From contig CALSPX010000004.1 of the NCBI GenBank assembly GCA_943788345.1, positions 186,001-250,000 of the forward strand: a DNA stretch of 64,000 nucleotides, read 5' to 3'. Below are positions 18,953 through 27,674 of the stretch, one piece after another; the stretch's first letter is position 1; each line of letters begins with the position of its first letter. A model generated the notes under the pieces. That model was given only the letters and a program-made list of their open reading frames with translations, ran no database searches and was not told where the DNA came from. The DNA comes from Ascidiaceihabitans sp023955215. GTDB taxonomy: Bacteria > Pseudomonadota > Alphaproteobacteria > Rhodobacterales > Rhodobacteraceae. The position numbers and the translations under genes are program-made.

Positions 18953-20107
18953 TCATCTATCCCACGCAACATTCATTTTTGTTGGGCCACGGAACGCCCA
19001 GCCTTTGAATGGAACGGGTTTCAACAGTCTCAGGTTCGACAGGTGTTTAAATGCAAGTGGTAGGGCAACCTCGCTGATCAGGCATCGTGCAGCGGCTGCA
19101 CCTGCGCAGAAATGTGGCCCAGCACCAAAACTGATGGCGGGCTGAGTGATGCGCGAAATATCAAAGGTATCTGGTGCAGCAAAATAGGTTTCATCACGTC
19201 CAGCCGAGCCAAACATGAAGAACACCCGGTCTTCAGGCTGCAGCGTGATACCATCAATGGTGTCCTCTTCAACCACTACACGAGGGGACATACCAATAGG
19301 GGCCATCCAGCGTGCGTATTCATTGAAGGCATCTAACCACGTGGCTTGGCCGCTGCGGATCATTTGCAATTGGCTAGGATGGTTTATCAATGCCCAGATG
19401 GTACCAGCGATGGCATCACGTGGCTCATTCTGGCCACCTGAAATGATCAGCTTGATGTTGGCATGCAGACTTTCATCACTGAGGCCCGCGTCGTCCATGA
19501 CCTTAAGCGCGCTTTGTTGAGGTGAGTTCTCACGTGCAAATTTGATATGGTCATCGATGAGGCGGGTCGCCTTTTTGCAGCGCTTTGTGACTTTCTTTTT
19601 ACCTTCAAAGTTTGAACACCCGTCAATCATGGCCTGACTGACCGTGTCCATTTCCAAATTGCTCATGGATTCCAAACCCGTGATTGCACGCAATGCGGCA
19701 GCAGATACAGGCATTGCGAAATCTCGAACCAGATCACATTTGCCTTTGGGTGCAAGGGTTTGCAGCAGGTCAATCGCAGTGGCTTCAAAAATGGGCTTCC
19801 AATGGTCTTTAACTGTGCGAGGGCTTAGTGCAGGAAACAATGCGCGGCGTTCAGCCATGTGTTCCTCGCCGTCTTTGCGCATCATGTTCTGGCCCATCAG
19901 TTGGGTCATCAAGCCGTCTGGTTGGATCGACGAAAACACCTCAATGCGTTTTTCATGCCGGTGGATATCATCACGCCGGGTGAACAAGGTCGCATCTAAT
20001 TCAGGTACATATGTGATGGGTGCGTTTACGCGCATATGTGCAAGCGCGGGATATGGATCGGCCAGAAAGCTGGTGAGATCAATATGGGTGATGGGTGCAT
20101 TTGACAT
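18953..20107 (-). CDS. Cytochrome P450
   Basis: A 384-residue soluble bacterial P450. Heme-binding motif FGAGPHFCAGAAAARC with the axial cysteine at residue 334, and K-helix ExxR as EYAR (Glu263, Arg266). The I-helix reads ISGGQNEPRD near residues 223-231: the usual Thr of the acid-Thr pair that helps oxygen activation is Pro229. Related alphaproteobacterial P450s share GGxNEPRD, so this may define a subfamily rather than a defect. No ferredoxin or reductase gene is adjacent; substrate unknown. Confidence 0.93.
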   Translation of the reverse strand: MSNAPITHIDLTSFLADPYPALAHMRVNAPITYVPELDATLFTRRDDIHRHEKRIEVFSSIQPDGLMTQLMGQNMMRKDGEEHMAERRALFPALSPRTVKDHWKPIFEATAIDLLQTLAPKGKCDLVRDFAMPVSAAALRAITGLESMSNLEMDTVSQAMIDGCSNFEGKKKVTKRCKKATRLIDDHIKFARENSPQQSALKVMDDAGLSDESLHANIKLIISGGQNEPRDAIAGTIWALINHPSQLQMIRSGQATWLDAFNEYARWMAPIGMSPRVVVEEDTIDGITLQPEDRVFFMFGSAGRDETYFAAPDTFDISRITQPAISFGAGPHFCAGAAAARCLISEVALPLAFKHLSNLRLLKPVPFKGWAFRGPTKMNVAWDR

Positions 20108-20214
20108 AATACGACGCTAAAGGAGGGAAGGGCGCTTGCGCAATGTTTTAACGTAGAGTTGAATTGGGCAAAGGGTGTACCTTTCCTGCGTGAACCAAGA
20201 CGAAGGAGTTAGCT

Positions 20215-20529
20215 ATGAGCGATGCAGAAGCAACTTTCTATGACATTGGCCATGGGATTGCTGAGACTGATGCCTCGCAGATGTTTGGCAAAAAGTGTTT
20301 TAAAGTCTGTAAAGGTGGCAAACCTTTTGTCTCGTTTTTTGAAGAGTGTATGGTGTTTAAGCTCGTGGGCGACGACCACGCGCAGGCCTTGGCGTTAGAT
20401 GGCGCACATTTGTTTGACCCGTCGGGCAAAGGGCGCGCGATGAAAGAATGGGTTCAAGTGCCTCACATTCACGTGGCGCATTGGCCATCCTTTGCAGATG
20501 CGTCACATCGGTATGTTTCAACGCTTTAA
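20215..20529 (+). CDS. TfoX N-terminal-like small protein
   Basis: A 104-residue protein with MFGKKCFKV near residue 23 and an acid/hydrophobic FFEECMVFKL segment, then LFDPSGKGRAMKEWVQVP. This resembles the TfoX N-terminal / YjbR-like fold seen in small conserved alphaproteobacterial proteins. The start ATG at 20215 has GGAG seven bases upstream. No function can be assigned; a competence role like that of TfoX/Sxy is not supported. Confidence 0.75.
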   Translation: MSDAEATFYDIGHGIAETDASQMFGKKCFKVCKGGKPFVSFFEECMVFKLVGDDHAQALALDGAHLFDPSGKGRAMKEWVQVPHIHVAHWPSFADASHRYVSTL

Positions 20530-20594
20530 ATTAAAACAGGTCGCCCATTTGAATGTGGGCAACCTGTTCAGGATAGAGAATTTTCGCTGTGAAA

Positions 20595-21321
20595 TCACAA
20601 AAGTGATATCGAAGATCGCGCTGACTCTGCTTGCTCTGCAATGTTTCTTGTCGCGCCAAAGTGCCATTCAAGGCCAGTTTGGCCACGGGTAGCTGCACTT
20701 TCCAGATTGTCACTGGCTAAGTTTGCTTGTGACGCGCTGAGTGTCAGGGACTCTGCCAATGCAGTGCGGTTTCTTTGAATTTCGGTATAGCGTTTTTCAT
20801 ATTTCGTCTTGAGAAATTGTCCCCATATCCCGGTCGAATGAAAGCGCCTCAAGTTCTTTATCCTGCGCGGCCAGTAGGCCAGGGAGTGAACCCGTTAGCT
20901 CTTCGATTGTATCATTCGTTTTTCGAATACTGCGCACCAGTTGATTTGGATTGACCAGTTCAACCCGTCGCGCAATTTGCGCCTTGCCTGACTGATGACC
21001 TACCAAAGCACCAGCGGCACCACCTGCAACGGCTCCAACAACACATTTTTTGGCGTTTGCAGCTGAGACCAATGCCAATCCACAACCAACTGCGGCACCA
21101 ATTTTGGTCCCCTTGATCATTGATGCGCGCACAAGGTCTTGGCTTAAGTCGCTCAAGGCATCAGCCTGACGCGAAACTGTATTTTCATGCTGTGAATTAT
21201 CTGTAAATGAAACAAGGGATGCTGAACCATTTGTACCGATCTGACGGGTCACGGTATTTTCAGCGCAACCGGCTGCGAAAGTTGTTGAAAGAAGAAGGAC
21301 AGCGGTAAGAGTACGGTTCAT
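20595..21321 (-). pseudogene. Glycine-zipper lipoprotein, frame disrupted near 20820
   Basis: An envelope protein with a lipobox signal (LLLSTTFAAGC, Cys19) and a glycine-zipper segment VVGAVAGGAAGALVGHQSGKA near residues 93-113. The C-terminal region is heptad-like and rich in Ala, Glu and Gln. The first frame ends at about 20797 after 174 residues. One base later a second frame carries on with FLKTKYEKRYTEIQRNRTA to a stop at 20595, giving a helical tail of the kind expected. One extra base near 20820 explains both halves; corrected length is about 241 residues. The upper half alone could still be a functional short form. Confidence 0.65.
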
Positions 21322-21466
21322 AGACTAAGTCACCTAGATAATGTTTTAATATCTGTTTCTCATATCGAAACAATGTGACTGAAAAAAGACAAAACATTGA
21401 AAGGTATGGTAAATATGCGAATAGTGATATCGTAATACACCGGGTCGAACGGTTCCATCGCGAAAC

Positions 21467-22654
21467 CTAACGTGTCAGCCCCTTCATTCCTTTTTCAAGG
21501 CCTGAAAGTGTCATGCCAACCATGCGATCTGCGCCAAAGATCTCTTGGACCATTTGAATAGAATGGGTGTAAGTCCAGTATTTTTCAGGGACTGGATTGA
21601 TCCAAAGATGGCTGTTCCATTGATCGCGTGCGCGCTCTAACCAAACCTGACCACTTTCAGCGTTCCAATGCTCATTGGCACCTCCAGGGTAGGCAATTTC
21701 ATAAGGTGACATTGATGCATCACCAACAAAGATACATTTATAATCAGGCCCATAGGTTCTGAGAACCTCGGCTGTTTCCAGCTGGGCATCCCAACGACGG
21801 CTGTTATCGCGCCAAACGCCCTCATACAGGCAGTTGTGAAAATAGAAGTGTTCCAGATGTTTGAATTCTGTTCGTGCTGCTGAAAATAGTTCCTCAACGA
21901 CTTTGATGTGCGGGTCCATGGAACCGCCCACATCCAAAAACAACAATACTTTCACAGCATTGCGCCGCTCGGGGCGGGTTTTTACATCTAAATATCCGTT
22001 TTCGGCCGTCGCGCGAATGGTCCCGTTTAGGTCAAGTTCCTCAGCCGCCCCGTCGCGTGCCCATTTGCGCAAACGCTTTAGGGCAACTTTGATGTTGCGG
22101 GTTCCCAGTTCAACGGTGTCGTCCATATTCTTGAATTCGCGCTTGTCCCACACTTTGGTGGCGCGCTGATGGCGGCTTTCGTTTTGGCCAATCCGAACGC
22201 CTTCGGGATTATAGCCATATGCGCCAAATGGGGAGGTGCCAGCGGTACCAACCCACTTACTGCCACCTTGATGGCGCTTTTCTTGTTCCTCGAGGCGTTT
22301 CTTCAACGTCTCCATCAGCTTTTCAAAACCGCCCAAAGCTTCGATTTCAGCCTTTTCTTCAGCTGAAAGATGTTTTTCCGCCATCTTGGTCAGCCAATCA
22401 GCTGGAATATCAACAGCTTCAAGTACCTGCTCCAGTTTGATGTTGTCCAAGCCTTCAAAGGTGGCCGCGAAGGCGCGATCGAACTTATCGATATTGCGTT
22501 CATCTTTGACCATCGAAACACGCGCTAAATAGTAGAAGGCGTTTATGTCATAGGTCGCCAACCCAGCTTTCATTCCTTCGAGAAAAGCGAGGAATTCACG
22601 CATGGAGACAGGCACACCGTTCTTACGCAATGCGTCAAAGAACGGGATGAACAT
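21467..22654 (-). CDS. VWA domain-containing CoxE-like protein
   Basis: A 395-residue protein with a helical N-terminal region and a C-terminal von Willebrand A domain. The metal-site motif is LFLDVGGSMDPHIK near residue 245, that is D-x-G-x-S rather than the standard D-x-S-x-S. Such proteins usually act with a MoxR-type AAA+ ATPase as a chaperone pair; one is encoded at 25009-25845 but is separated by three genes. Its ATG overlaps the stop of the preceding small membrane protein as TAATG, so it is coupled to it. Confidence 0.88.
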   Translation of the reverse strand: MFIPFFDALRKNGVPVSMREFLAFLEGMKAGLATYDINAFYYLARVSMVKDERNIDKFDRAFAATFEGLDNIKLEQVLEAVDIPADWLTKMAEKHLSAEEKAEIEALGGFEKLMETLKKRLEEQEKRHQGGSKWVGTAGTSPFGAYGYNPEGVRIGQNESRHQRATKVWDKREFKNMDDTVELGTRNIKVALKRLRKWARDGAAEELDLNGTIRATAENGYLDVKTRPERRNAVKVLLFLDVGGSMDPHIKVVEELFSAARTEFKHLEHFYFHNCLYEGVWRDNSRRWDAQLETAEVLRTYGPDYKCIFVGDASMSPYEIAYPGGANEHWNAESGQVWLERARDQWNSHLWINPVPEKYWTYTHSIQMVQEIFGADRMVGMTLSGLEKGMKGLTR

Positions 22655-22821
22655 TAGGAAATGATCCGTTCCAAAACCACGGTGGCAATCAGGCCGACCA
22701 CAACAAAGGCCATACCAAAGCCCGTGGCGTATTGCGCGATGTCTAGTTTATTTCCACCGCGACGTTTGGCAGTGATGCCGCCGACAATTGCGCCAATAAA
22801 TGCTGCTACGATTACGATCAT
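22654..22821 (-). CDS. Small membrane protein, 55 residues
   Basis: A short frame that begins MIVIVAAFIGAIVGG and ends VVLERIIS. Two hydrophobic segments (about residues 1-16 and 34-52) flank a basic loop with TAKRRGGNK. Its stop overlaps the VWA gene start as TAATG, and the ATG lies 20 bases after the DUF2927 gene stop. I recall similar small proteins next to VWA genes in Rhodobacteraceae, sometimes mislabelled as apolipoprotein acyltransferase. Function unknown. Confidence 0.78.
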   Translation of the reverse strand: MIVIVAAFIGAIVGGITAKRRGGNKLDIAQYATGFGMAFVVVGLIATVVLERIIS

Positions 22822-22841
22822 ATGTTTTTAGCCTCACGCTG

Positions 22842-24218
22842 TTAAAGACGGCCTTTTTTCAGCGGGGATAGCGATGAAATTTCACGCAACTTGGCCCGCA
22901 CAGCCCAATCTGGACCAAAGCCGTAACGCGCCCATCCAAGACTGTCCAGTCTGACGGTGCGTGCTTCAGCAGAACGTCCGGTCAGATCAAGTGCTTCAGC
23001 GCGAAGCAATAGGAGTGTGGATAGAAGAACGGCGTTTTCGCTACGTGCTGCACGATCAATGTGTGGGCCGATCAAAGCAAGGGCACGCACGCCATCGCCT
23101 TGGGTAACTGCATGTGCGGCAAGTTGTGTCGCAACATACGCGCGGTGTAAATCAGCACCCGGAGTCGCAGCATAGTAGCGGTCAGCAGCGACAAAATGTT
23201 GAAACGCGGCTTTTGGGTCAGAAGCCAGCATGATGCGGCCACTTGCATAGTGCGCAAATGCCAAACGGTGGTCATTCCAGCCCATTGCATTGGCAATCTT
23301 TAAGGCTTGATTTGCAGCCGTAATACGTTGGGATGTTTTGCTGCCTGGCCCAAGAGCGGTTTGAACAGCTTGTGCCCATGCTTTTGGAGTACGTGTCGCA
23401 AATTTTGCGGCGCGGCCGTTTCCGGCTGGGTTAATACGATTGAGAATTTGAGGGAGTGCTTGAGACACTTGGCCGCGTGTCATGCCACTGCGCAGTTCAG
23501 GCGAATAATATGCCTTCAGCATCATCATGTCGAAGCCTGTCAGCACCGTGTGCACGTTGTCATCGTTGAAAACGCTATCGGGCAGGCGATACAGATCATT
23601 CAATGGACCGATAGCTTGCGCCAGTTCCTCGTGCAGGCAATCGCGGACCTCTTGTGGGCTTGCGTCATTTGGCAAGAAAATTGCCAATTGCTCGCGCTTT
23701 TTAAGGTTTGCCCAGTTTGTCTTAGCTGTGCGACGAGCACTGCGGTATTCATCGATACTCGAGATGTTTGGGACAACAAAACACGCTGCATGTGGCAATG
23801 CGCGGCGAATTTCCGCACGGCTGACCGCTTGGATTGTTACGTTTGCAGGTGCATTGGCAGATGTTTGGCTGATCTTGATGTCGGCTTCTGTCCGCATGCG
23901 GTGCAACAGCTTTGTCAAATCAGAGCCCAAGCTGGAAGGCGGCGCACCTGTGACACGAACCGTAATCGGTTGCTCAAAGCGTGTGAAAACAGGCAGGTCA
24001 CGCCCGCTTTCAAGGCGAAATGACAGTTCGATGAAATCTAGAGCAAGATCATTGTTGGATTTCACAGGACGAGAAGGGCGCGGGGCCCCAAATGTTTTCA
24101 TCGGTGGGAATGTACTATCAACAATAGCTCCGCGTGACGCTGTGTCAGACGGCGTTACCGGCACACAAGCGTTCAGCATCAAAGCCAACGGCAGGATCAT
24201 GCGGCGCATGCGGTTCAT
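22842..24218 (-). CDS. DUF2927 lipoprotein
   Basis: A 458-residue secreted protein with a lipoprotein signal (LALMLNAC, Cys18). It resembles DUF2927 proteins: a substrate-like region around residues 60-240 with FVVPN and the conserved CLHEELAQAIGPLNDLY segment, whose HEE is reminiscent of a metalloprotease helix. The C-terminal half is a set of Ala-rich helices (TPR-like, residues 290-440). Start overlaps the GNAT stop as ATGA. Role unknown; position suggests an envelope function with the VWA protein. Confidence 0.85.
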   Translation of the reverse strand: MNRMRRMILPLALMLNACVPVTPSDTASRGAIVDSTFPPMKTFGAPRPSRPVKSNNDLALDFIELSFRLESGRDLPVFTRFEQPITVRVTGAPPSSLGSDLTKLLHRMRTEADIKISQTSANAPANVTIQAVSRAEIRRALPHAACFVVPNISSIDEYRSARRTAKTNWANLKKREQLAIFLPNDASPQEVRDCLHEELAQAIGPLNDLYRLPDSVFNDDNVHTVLTGFDMMMLKAYYSPELRSGMTRGQVSQALPQILNRINPAGNGRAAKFATRTPKAWAQAVQTALGPGSKTSQRITAANQALKIANAMGWNDHRLAFAHYASGRIMLASDPKAAFQHFVAADRYYAATPGADLHRAYVATQLAAHAVTQGDGVRALALIGPHIDRAARSENAVLLSTLLLLRAEALDLTGRSAEARTVRLDSLGWARYGFGPDWAVRAKLREISSLSPLKKGRL

Positions 24219-24676
24219 GCTGCAACCCTCCCGTACTTAATAAAGTCGGTCACCTGAGCGACGCGATCATAAAGTTTGCGCGCCTCAGTATTTTCTTCTT
24301 GTGTCAGCCAGTAAACAGAAGGCGTACCATTGGCGTCAGCAGCTGCGTAAACGGCCTCGATCAATGCGCGACCTACACCCATACCGCGTACAGATGGGTC
24401 AGCATAGAGATCTTGAAGGTAGCAAACGTTTTCGACTTTCCAGCCGTGGCGGTGATACAAATAGTGGGTCAGGCCGACCAACTTACCATCGATCACGGCA
24501 ACTAGTCCGTTGAAGTCTTGAGGGTCAGCCCCCAAAAGGCGATCAAAGTAGGTAGCAAAAGTGTCAGCAGGAACAGACGTTCCATAAAAGTCGAGATAAG
24601 CAGTCCAAAGGGCCGTCCAATCGTCCCGATCAGACTCCTGCAATGGACGCACTTCAAGTGCGGTATTACTGGTCAT
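24215..24676 (-). CDS. GNAT family N-acetyltransferase
   Basis: A 153-residue GCN5-type acetyltransferase. The acetyl-CoA motif is LYADPSVRGMGVGRALIEAV near residue 90, with the R/Q-x-x-G-x-G/A core. Substrate unknown. Its stop overlaps the DUF2927 start, and it heads the GNAT-DUF2927-small-VWA unit. A 332-base gap separates it from moxR. Confidence 0.92.
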   Translation of the reverse strand: MTSNTALEVRPLQESDRDDWTALWTAYLDFYGTSVPADTFATYFDRLLGADPQDFNGLVAVIDGKLVGLTHYLYHRHGWKVENVCYLQDLYADPSVRGMGVGRALIEAVYAAADANGTPSVYWLTQEENTEARKLYDRVAQVTDFIKYGRVAA

Positions 24677-25008
24677 TTGTTACTGCCTGCCTACTCAATA
24701 GCCCGTGTTGGAGATCTTATCGCCTCTCAACCCGACCTTCTTAGGGAGCAATTAAGGCAAGTTTGTGGCAGGCACTTCCATTTGGGGGTAGGTGTGGCTC
24801 AAATGTGGCAGTAGGAGGGTTGACTTAAGCTCCCTGTAAAATAGGTGAATTTCAGATATTGTGCAGAAAGCTCAAATAAGGCAGCAATAAGGCAATTGCC
24901 TCAATTGAACAAAATAACCAAAACTAAAAATGATATTTTAGGATTAGAGGTATTGATCTCAATCGGTGCCGGTCGCCTGCTTTTGGTGCTCAGGCGTCCG
25001 GCAGTCTT
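24677..25008. other. Intergenic region between moxR and the GNAT operon; no gene seen
   Basis: This 332-base stretch holds no convincing coding frame. It contains the hairpin at 24968-25002 just after the moxR stop and an AT-rich part around 24890-24955 that could carry the promoter of the GNAT-VWA unit. I could not identify clear -35 and -10 boxes. Confidence 0.7.
24968..25002 (-). terminator. Hairpin following moxR
   Basis: Arms GCCGG-T-CGCCTG and CAGGCG-T-CCGGC pair over 11 base pairs with one mismatch around an 11-base loop. The moxR stop codon is six bases away. There is no T-run after it in the moxR direction, so the terminator role is uncertain; on the other strand it is followed by CTTTT. 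Confidence 0.5.
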
Positions 25009-25845
25009 TTAGCGTTGGCCGCGTGCCATAAAGGCGAGGCGCTCAAACAAGTGCACGTCTTGTTCGTTCTTCAACAACGCGCCGTGCAATTTAGGCAATG
25101 CGGCGGTGCCGGACTTCAGGTCCTCGGCCGTCATGTCTTCTGCCAACAACAACTTTAACCAATCCAACACTTCAGAGGTTGATGGTTTCTTTTTTAAACC
25201 AGCTTGTTCGCGAATATCGAAAAACTGGGTGAGGGCGGTCGTTAATAATTGCTCTTTGATCCCAGGGTGATGCACTTCAACGATCGCACGCATGGTTTCC
25301 ATGTCGGGAAAGCGGATGTAGTGAAAGAAGCAACGGCGTAGAAACGCGTCTGGCAGTTCTTTTTCATTGTTTGACGTGATAATTACGATAGGGCGGTTCA
25401 CCGCTTTGACCGTTTTACCAGTTTCGTAGACAAAGAATTCCATCTTATCGAGCTCTTGAAGTAGGTCATTCGGGAATTCGATATCTGCTTTGTCGATCTC
25501 ATCAATCAACAGCACTACCTTTTCTCCAGCTTCAAAGGCCTCCCAAAGTTTGCCTTTGCGGATATAGTTGGCGACATCGTGGACCTTTTCTTCGCCCAAC
25601 TGACTGTCGCGCAAGCGAGAAACCGCATCGTATTCATACAGCCCTTGCTGCGCGCGAGTGGTCGATTTGATGTTCCATTCGATCATACGCAGGCCCAACG
25701 AGGACGCAATTTGCTTCGCAAGTTCTGTTTTTCCCGTGCCAGGTTCACCCTTAACGAGTAGTGGCCGTTCTAATGTTACAGCTGCATTCACCGCGATTGT
25801 TAGGTCATCTGTTGCAACATAGCTTTCGGTGCCTTGAAATTTCAT
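25009..25845 (-). CDS. MoxR family AAA+ ATPase
   Basis: A 278-residue AAA+ protein. Walker A is VKGEPGTGKTELAKQ near residue 35, Walker B is KVVLLIDEIDKAD near residue 110, sensor 1 is ITSNNEKELPDAFLRRC near residue 155. MoxR proteins act with VWA partners in maturation of enzyme complexes; the VWA gene at 21467-22654 is the likely partner. Divergent from dksA. Confidence 0.93.
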   Translation of the reverse strand: MKFQGTESYVATDDLTIAVNAAVTLERPLLVKGEPGTGKTELAKQIASSLGLRMIEWNIKSTTRAQQGLYEYDAVSRLRDSQLGEEKVHDVANYIRKGKLWEAFEAGEKVVLLIDEIDKADIEFPNDLLQELDKMEFFVYETGKTVKAVNRPIVIITSNNEKELPDAFLRRCFFHYIRFPDMETMRAIVEVHHPGIKEQLLTTALTQFFDIREQAGLKKKPSTSEVLDWLKLLLAEDMTAEDLKSGTAALPKLHGALLKNEQDVHLFERLAFMARGQR

Positions 25846-26017
25846 AACAATCTCCGTTCTCGCGTAATTATTAGCTCTAGTTCGTTTTAGACATATCTAC
25901 GTAGAATTGTGTAGTGACAATAACGAGGCGCTGCGTTAGACGCTGCGGAAGATGGCAATGTTTATGCATGATGCGGAAAAGTGCATGAACGACCTAAGCC
26001 AAACGGAGGGGAATAAG

Positions 26018-26440
26018 ATGAAACAGGAAGTGTTTCTACCAGACGATTATCGTCCAGCCGACGACGAACCATTCATGAACGATCTTCAGGTGGAATATTT
26101 CCGCCGCAAGCTGAACAACTGGAAAGACGAGTTGCAGGCTGGAACCCGTGACACCATCGAAGCATTGCAAGATGGCACACGTAATATTCCAGACGTAAAT
26201 GACCGTGCGTCTGAAGAGACAGATCGCGCGCTTGAGCTGCGTACACGTGACCGCCAGCGCAAACTGGTTTCCAAGATTGATGCAGCGCTTCGTCGGATCG
26301 ACGAAGATGAATTCGGATATTGCTCAGTTACGGGCGAACCAATTTCATTGAAGCGGCTGGATGCACGTCCGATCGCGACAATGAGCCTTGAGGCGCAAGA
26401 ACGCCACGAGCGTCGCGAAAAGGTTCATCGTGACGATTGA
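26018..26440 (+). CDS. dksA: RNA polymerase-binding protein DksA (single-cysteine type)
   Basis: Acts with ppGpp in the secondary channel of RNA polymerase. I start at ATG 26018 (140 residues), which has GGAGGGG seven bases upstream; the open frame extends further left without homology. The coiled-coil tip has the conserved acidic pattern DVNDRASEE (Asp59, Asp62, Ala64). The C-terminal finger has only Cys102; the other zinc-ligand positions read GEP, ARPIA. Similar low-cysteine DksA proteins are known from Rhodobacter sphaeroides, so this is probably functional without zinc. Confidence 0.93.
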   Translation: MKQEVFLPDDYRPADDEPFMNDLQVEYFRRKLNNWKDELQAGTRDTIEALQDGTRNIPDVNDRASEETDRALELRTRDRQRKLVSKIDAALRRIDEDEFGYCSVTGEPISLKRLDARPIATMSLEAQERHERREKVHRDD

Positions 26441-26464
26441 TCGTCGCTGATAAGAATTTAAGTT

Positions 26465-26499
26465 AAAGGCGCGTAGGGCAAGTCCCTTGCGCCTTTTTC
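26465..26499 (+). terminator. Intrinsic terminator after dksA
   Basis: AAGGCGC and GCGCCTT arms, with inner AGGG/CCCT pairing, form a hairpin 25 bases after the dksA stop followed by a TTTTT run. Classical rho-independent layout. Confidence 0.85.
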
Positions 26500-26516
26500 G
26501 TGTTTAGGGGCTTCAA

Positions 26517-27674
26517 ATGATACGCAGTGCGATTGTGATTGGTGGCGGTATCGCCGGTATGGCCTCTGCCGCTGTGTTGGGGCGCATGGGCGCGTCTGTG
26601 ACCGTACTGGAGCAAGCCCCCATGCTGGGCGAGGTCGGCGCGGGGTTACAAGTTAGCCCTAATGGCCTTTGCGTCTTGCGCGCTTTGGGGCTTGAGCCTG
26701 AGTTGATCAATCGTGGCGCATTGCGCGCCAACGCCGTTTCTTTGCGCGATTACCAGCGATCCGGCGAGGTTGCCCGTTTGGATTTACAGCGTTTGGCTCC
26801 TGGCCAGGCCTATTACTTTGTGCACCGCGCGGATCTGTTGGATGCGCTTAAAGGTGCTGCCAAACGTGCATCTGCTGACATCAGGTTGCATCAGTCTGTC
26901 ATTGAAGTTCGAAAAGGCGACATCCCTGAAGTCGTACTTGCCAATGGAGATGTTTTGCGCGCGGAATTGATTGTCGGCGCGGATGGGGTCCATTCTGTTG
27001 CCCGGTCATCGCTTAACCCGAAGTCCTCTGCATTCTTTACAAAACAAGTTGCGTGGCGCGCAATTGTGCCCAATGTTGTTGCCCACCCAAATGAAGCCCG
27101 CGTATATATGGGGCCTGGTAAACATATCGTCGCATATCCTTTGCGAGGTGGTTCCTTTGTGAACTTAGTTGCAGTTGAAGAGCGCAATGACTGGCAGGAT
27201 GAGGGATGGCAACAACACGGTGATCCCGACCAGCTTCGCGCCACATTCGCTGAATTTACCGGTGGTGCGGCCCCACTATTGGATGCGGTGGAACAGACAT
27301 CTCTCTGGGGGCTATTCCGCCATCCAGTTGCGTCAACCTGGTATGATCAAGGGGTTGCATTGGTCGGCGACGCCGCACACCCTATGCTGCCGTTCATGGC
27401 ACAAGGTGCCAATATGGCACTGGAAGATGCGTGGGAGTTAGGGCGCGCGCTTAAGGCAGGTAGTATCCGAAGCTATCAAAACCGGCGCCTTAAACGTGTA
27501 ACTAAAGTTGTTAAGACAACACAAGGGAATGCCAAACGCTATCACCTGCGTTCGGGTCCAATTCGTTTGGCCGCACATTTAGGTTTGAAGACCGTAAGCA
27601 AGGTGGCACCATCACTGATGCTGAAACCCTTTGACTGGCTTTACCGTCACGACGTGACTGACAAACGTTACTAG
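26517..27674 (+). CDS. FAD-dependent aromatic-ring monooxygenase family protein
   Basis: A 385-residue group A flavoprotein hydroxylase. FAD-binding GxGxxG motif is VIGGGIAGMASAAVLGRMG at the N-terminus, the DG motif is LIVGADGVHSVARSS near residue 155, and the GD motif is VALVGDAAHPMLPFMAQGA near residue 285. Closest by feel to salicylate or 3-hydroxybenzoate 6-hydroxylases, but no catabolic neighbours are present, so the substrate is unknown. Converges with xth with a four-base overlap of the ends. Confidence 0.9.
   Translation: MIRSAIVIGGGIAGMASAAVLGRMGASVTVLEQAPMLGEVGAGLQVSPNGLCVLRALGLEPELINRGALRANAVSLRDYQRSGEVARLDLQRLAPGQAYYFVHRADLLDALKGAAKRASADIRLHQSVIEVRKGDIPEVVLANGDVLRAELIVGADGVHSVARSSLNPKSSAFFTKQVAWRAIVPNVVAHPNEARVYMGPGKHIVAYPLRGGSFVNLVAVEERNDWQDEGWQQHGDPDQLRATFAEFTGGAAPLLDAVEQTSLWGLFRHPVASTWYDQGVALVGDAAHPMLPFMAQGANMALEDAWELGRALKAGSIRSYQNRRLKRVTKVVKTTQGNAKRYHLRSGPIRLAAHLGLKTVSKVAPSLMLKPFDWLYRHDVTDKRY

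Noticed and set aside
23307..24240. Two long open frames (238 and 237 codons) on the plus strand opposite the DUF2927 gene
   Set aside because: They overlap each other in different frames and antisense to a lipoprotein gene with good signal peptide and domain.
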